Source: Ruminococcaceae bacterium UBA1417 (GTDB taxonomy: Bacteria > Bacillota > Clostridia > Oscillospirales > Acutalibacteraceae). From it: a stretch of 37,988 nucleotides of DNA. The stretch covers positions 11,973 to 49,960 of the forward strand of contig DBPP01000033.1 of the NCBI GenBank assembly GCA_002305575.1, read 5' to 3'. Numbering within the stretch: position 1 is the first letter of the stretch; every line of letters starts with the position of its first letter. Positions 37,875 to 37,988 of this stretch are shown here, in pieces. The notes beneath the pieces were generated by a model. The model had not been told where the DNA came from and made no database searches. It was given only the letters and a program-made list of their open reading frames with translations. The position numbers and the translations under genes are program-made.

Positions 37875-37988
37875 ATGGACCACACTGAAGAAACCCGGGA
37901 AAACCTCATTCAGGTTGACCTCAAAAAAATCATGGAGGATTCGTTCCTCGATTACTCCATGTCCGTCATCGTGTCCCGCGCGCTGCCC
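37875..37988 (+). CDS. gyrA: DNA gyrase subunit A, N-terminus only (cut by window edge)
   Basis: The first 38 residues of GyrA, the subunit that carries the DNA-cleaving tyrosine. It begins MDHTEETRENLIQVDLKKI and reaches SFLDYSMSVIVSRALP, the conserved N-terminal segment of GyrA; the catalytic tyrosine and the quinolone-resistance region are outside. AAAGGA lies ten bases before ATG 37875-37877. It is co-transcribed with gyrB. Confidence 0.95.
   Translation, partial: MDHTEETRENLIQVDLKKIMEDSFLDYSMSVIVSRALP

Noticed and set aside
35979..37883. A 634-codon minus-strand frame opposite gyrB
   Set aside because: Antisense shadow of gyrB with typical Leu/Arg/His bias.

Overview
The window looks like the replication-origin region of a G+C-rich member of the Clostridia, probably an Oscillospiraceae/Ruminococcaceae-type gut Firmicute. 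Three things point there: the conserved core rpmH-rnpA-yidD-yidC-jag-mnmE-mnmG-rsmG-noc-parA-parB facing dnaA-dnaN-yaaA-recF-remB-gyrB-gyrA; Gram-positive ribosome binding sites (AAAGGAGG-like) with sigma-A promoters; and a domain-permuted GH3 glycosidase of the kind found in rumen and gut Clostridia. The lineage is inferred from gene order and protein character, not from a search.

Layout. 1-3132: the start of the S10 ribosomal protein operon on the minus strand (rpsJ, rplC, rplD, rplW, rplB cut by the window edge). It has a strong promoter and a leader of about 360 nt that contains a terminator-like hairpin. 3371-9747: a secreted DUF348/G5/3D cell-wall protein, a CE2-like SGNH esterase and a permuted GH3 glycosidase, each with its own promoter and terminator, all on minus. 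9829-12063: a plus-strand pair, a zinc phospholipase C-like protein and a UMF1-type MFS transporter. 12080-14248: a GNAT acetyltransferase and guaB on minus. 14397-16607: an MFS transporter and an unknown membrane protein on plus. 16608-16960: a convergent AT-rich gap with several DnaA-box-like sites and a cruciform-like repeat. 16961-21035: serS, parB, parA and noc on minus, with a perfect parS and a palindromic operator candidate between noc and parA. 21089-22994: one plus-strand GNAT, then a GNAT and a HAD protein on minus. 23023-30377: rsmG, mnmG (with a second parS inside it), mnmE, a small and possibly frameshifted membrane ORF, jag, yidC, yidD, rnpA and rpmH on minus. 30378-37988: dnaA, dnaN, yaaA, recF, remB, a zinc-ribbon membrane protein, gyrB and the start of gyrA on plus.

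The gene-direction switch lies between rpmH and dnaA, so essential genes on both sides run with the replication forks. The unwinding element is most likely between dnaA and dnaN. There a cluster of DnaA boxes is followed, in exact three-base register, by CTA-type triplets that match the DnaA-trio arrangement. The genes cover initiation (DnaA), the clamp (DnaN), gap repair (RecF), supercoiling (GyrAB), segregation (ParA, ParB, parS), nucleoid occlusion (Noc), protein insertion (YidC, YidD), RNase P and tRNA modification (RnpA, MnmE, MnmG) and 16S methylation (RsmG).

No mobile element, CRISPR array, tRNA or rRNA gene was seen. The least explained items are the second DnaA-box cluster about 14 kb from dnaA, the attenuator-like hairpin before the S10 operon, the remB leader hairpin with an apparent CTG start, the Noc-like protein without the usual membrane helix, and the arginine/glycine-rich tail on Jag.
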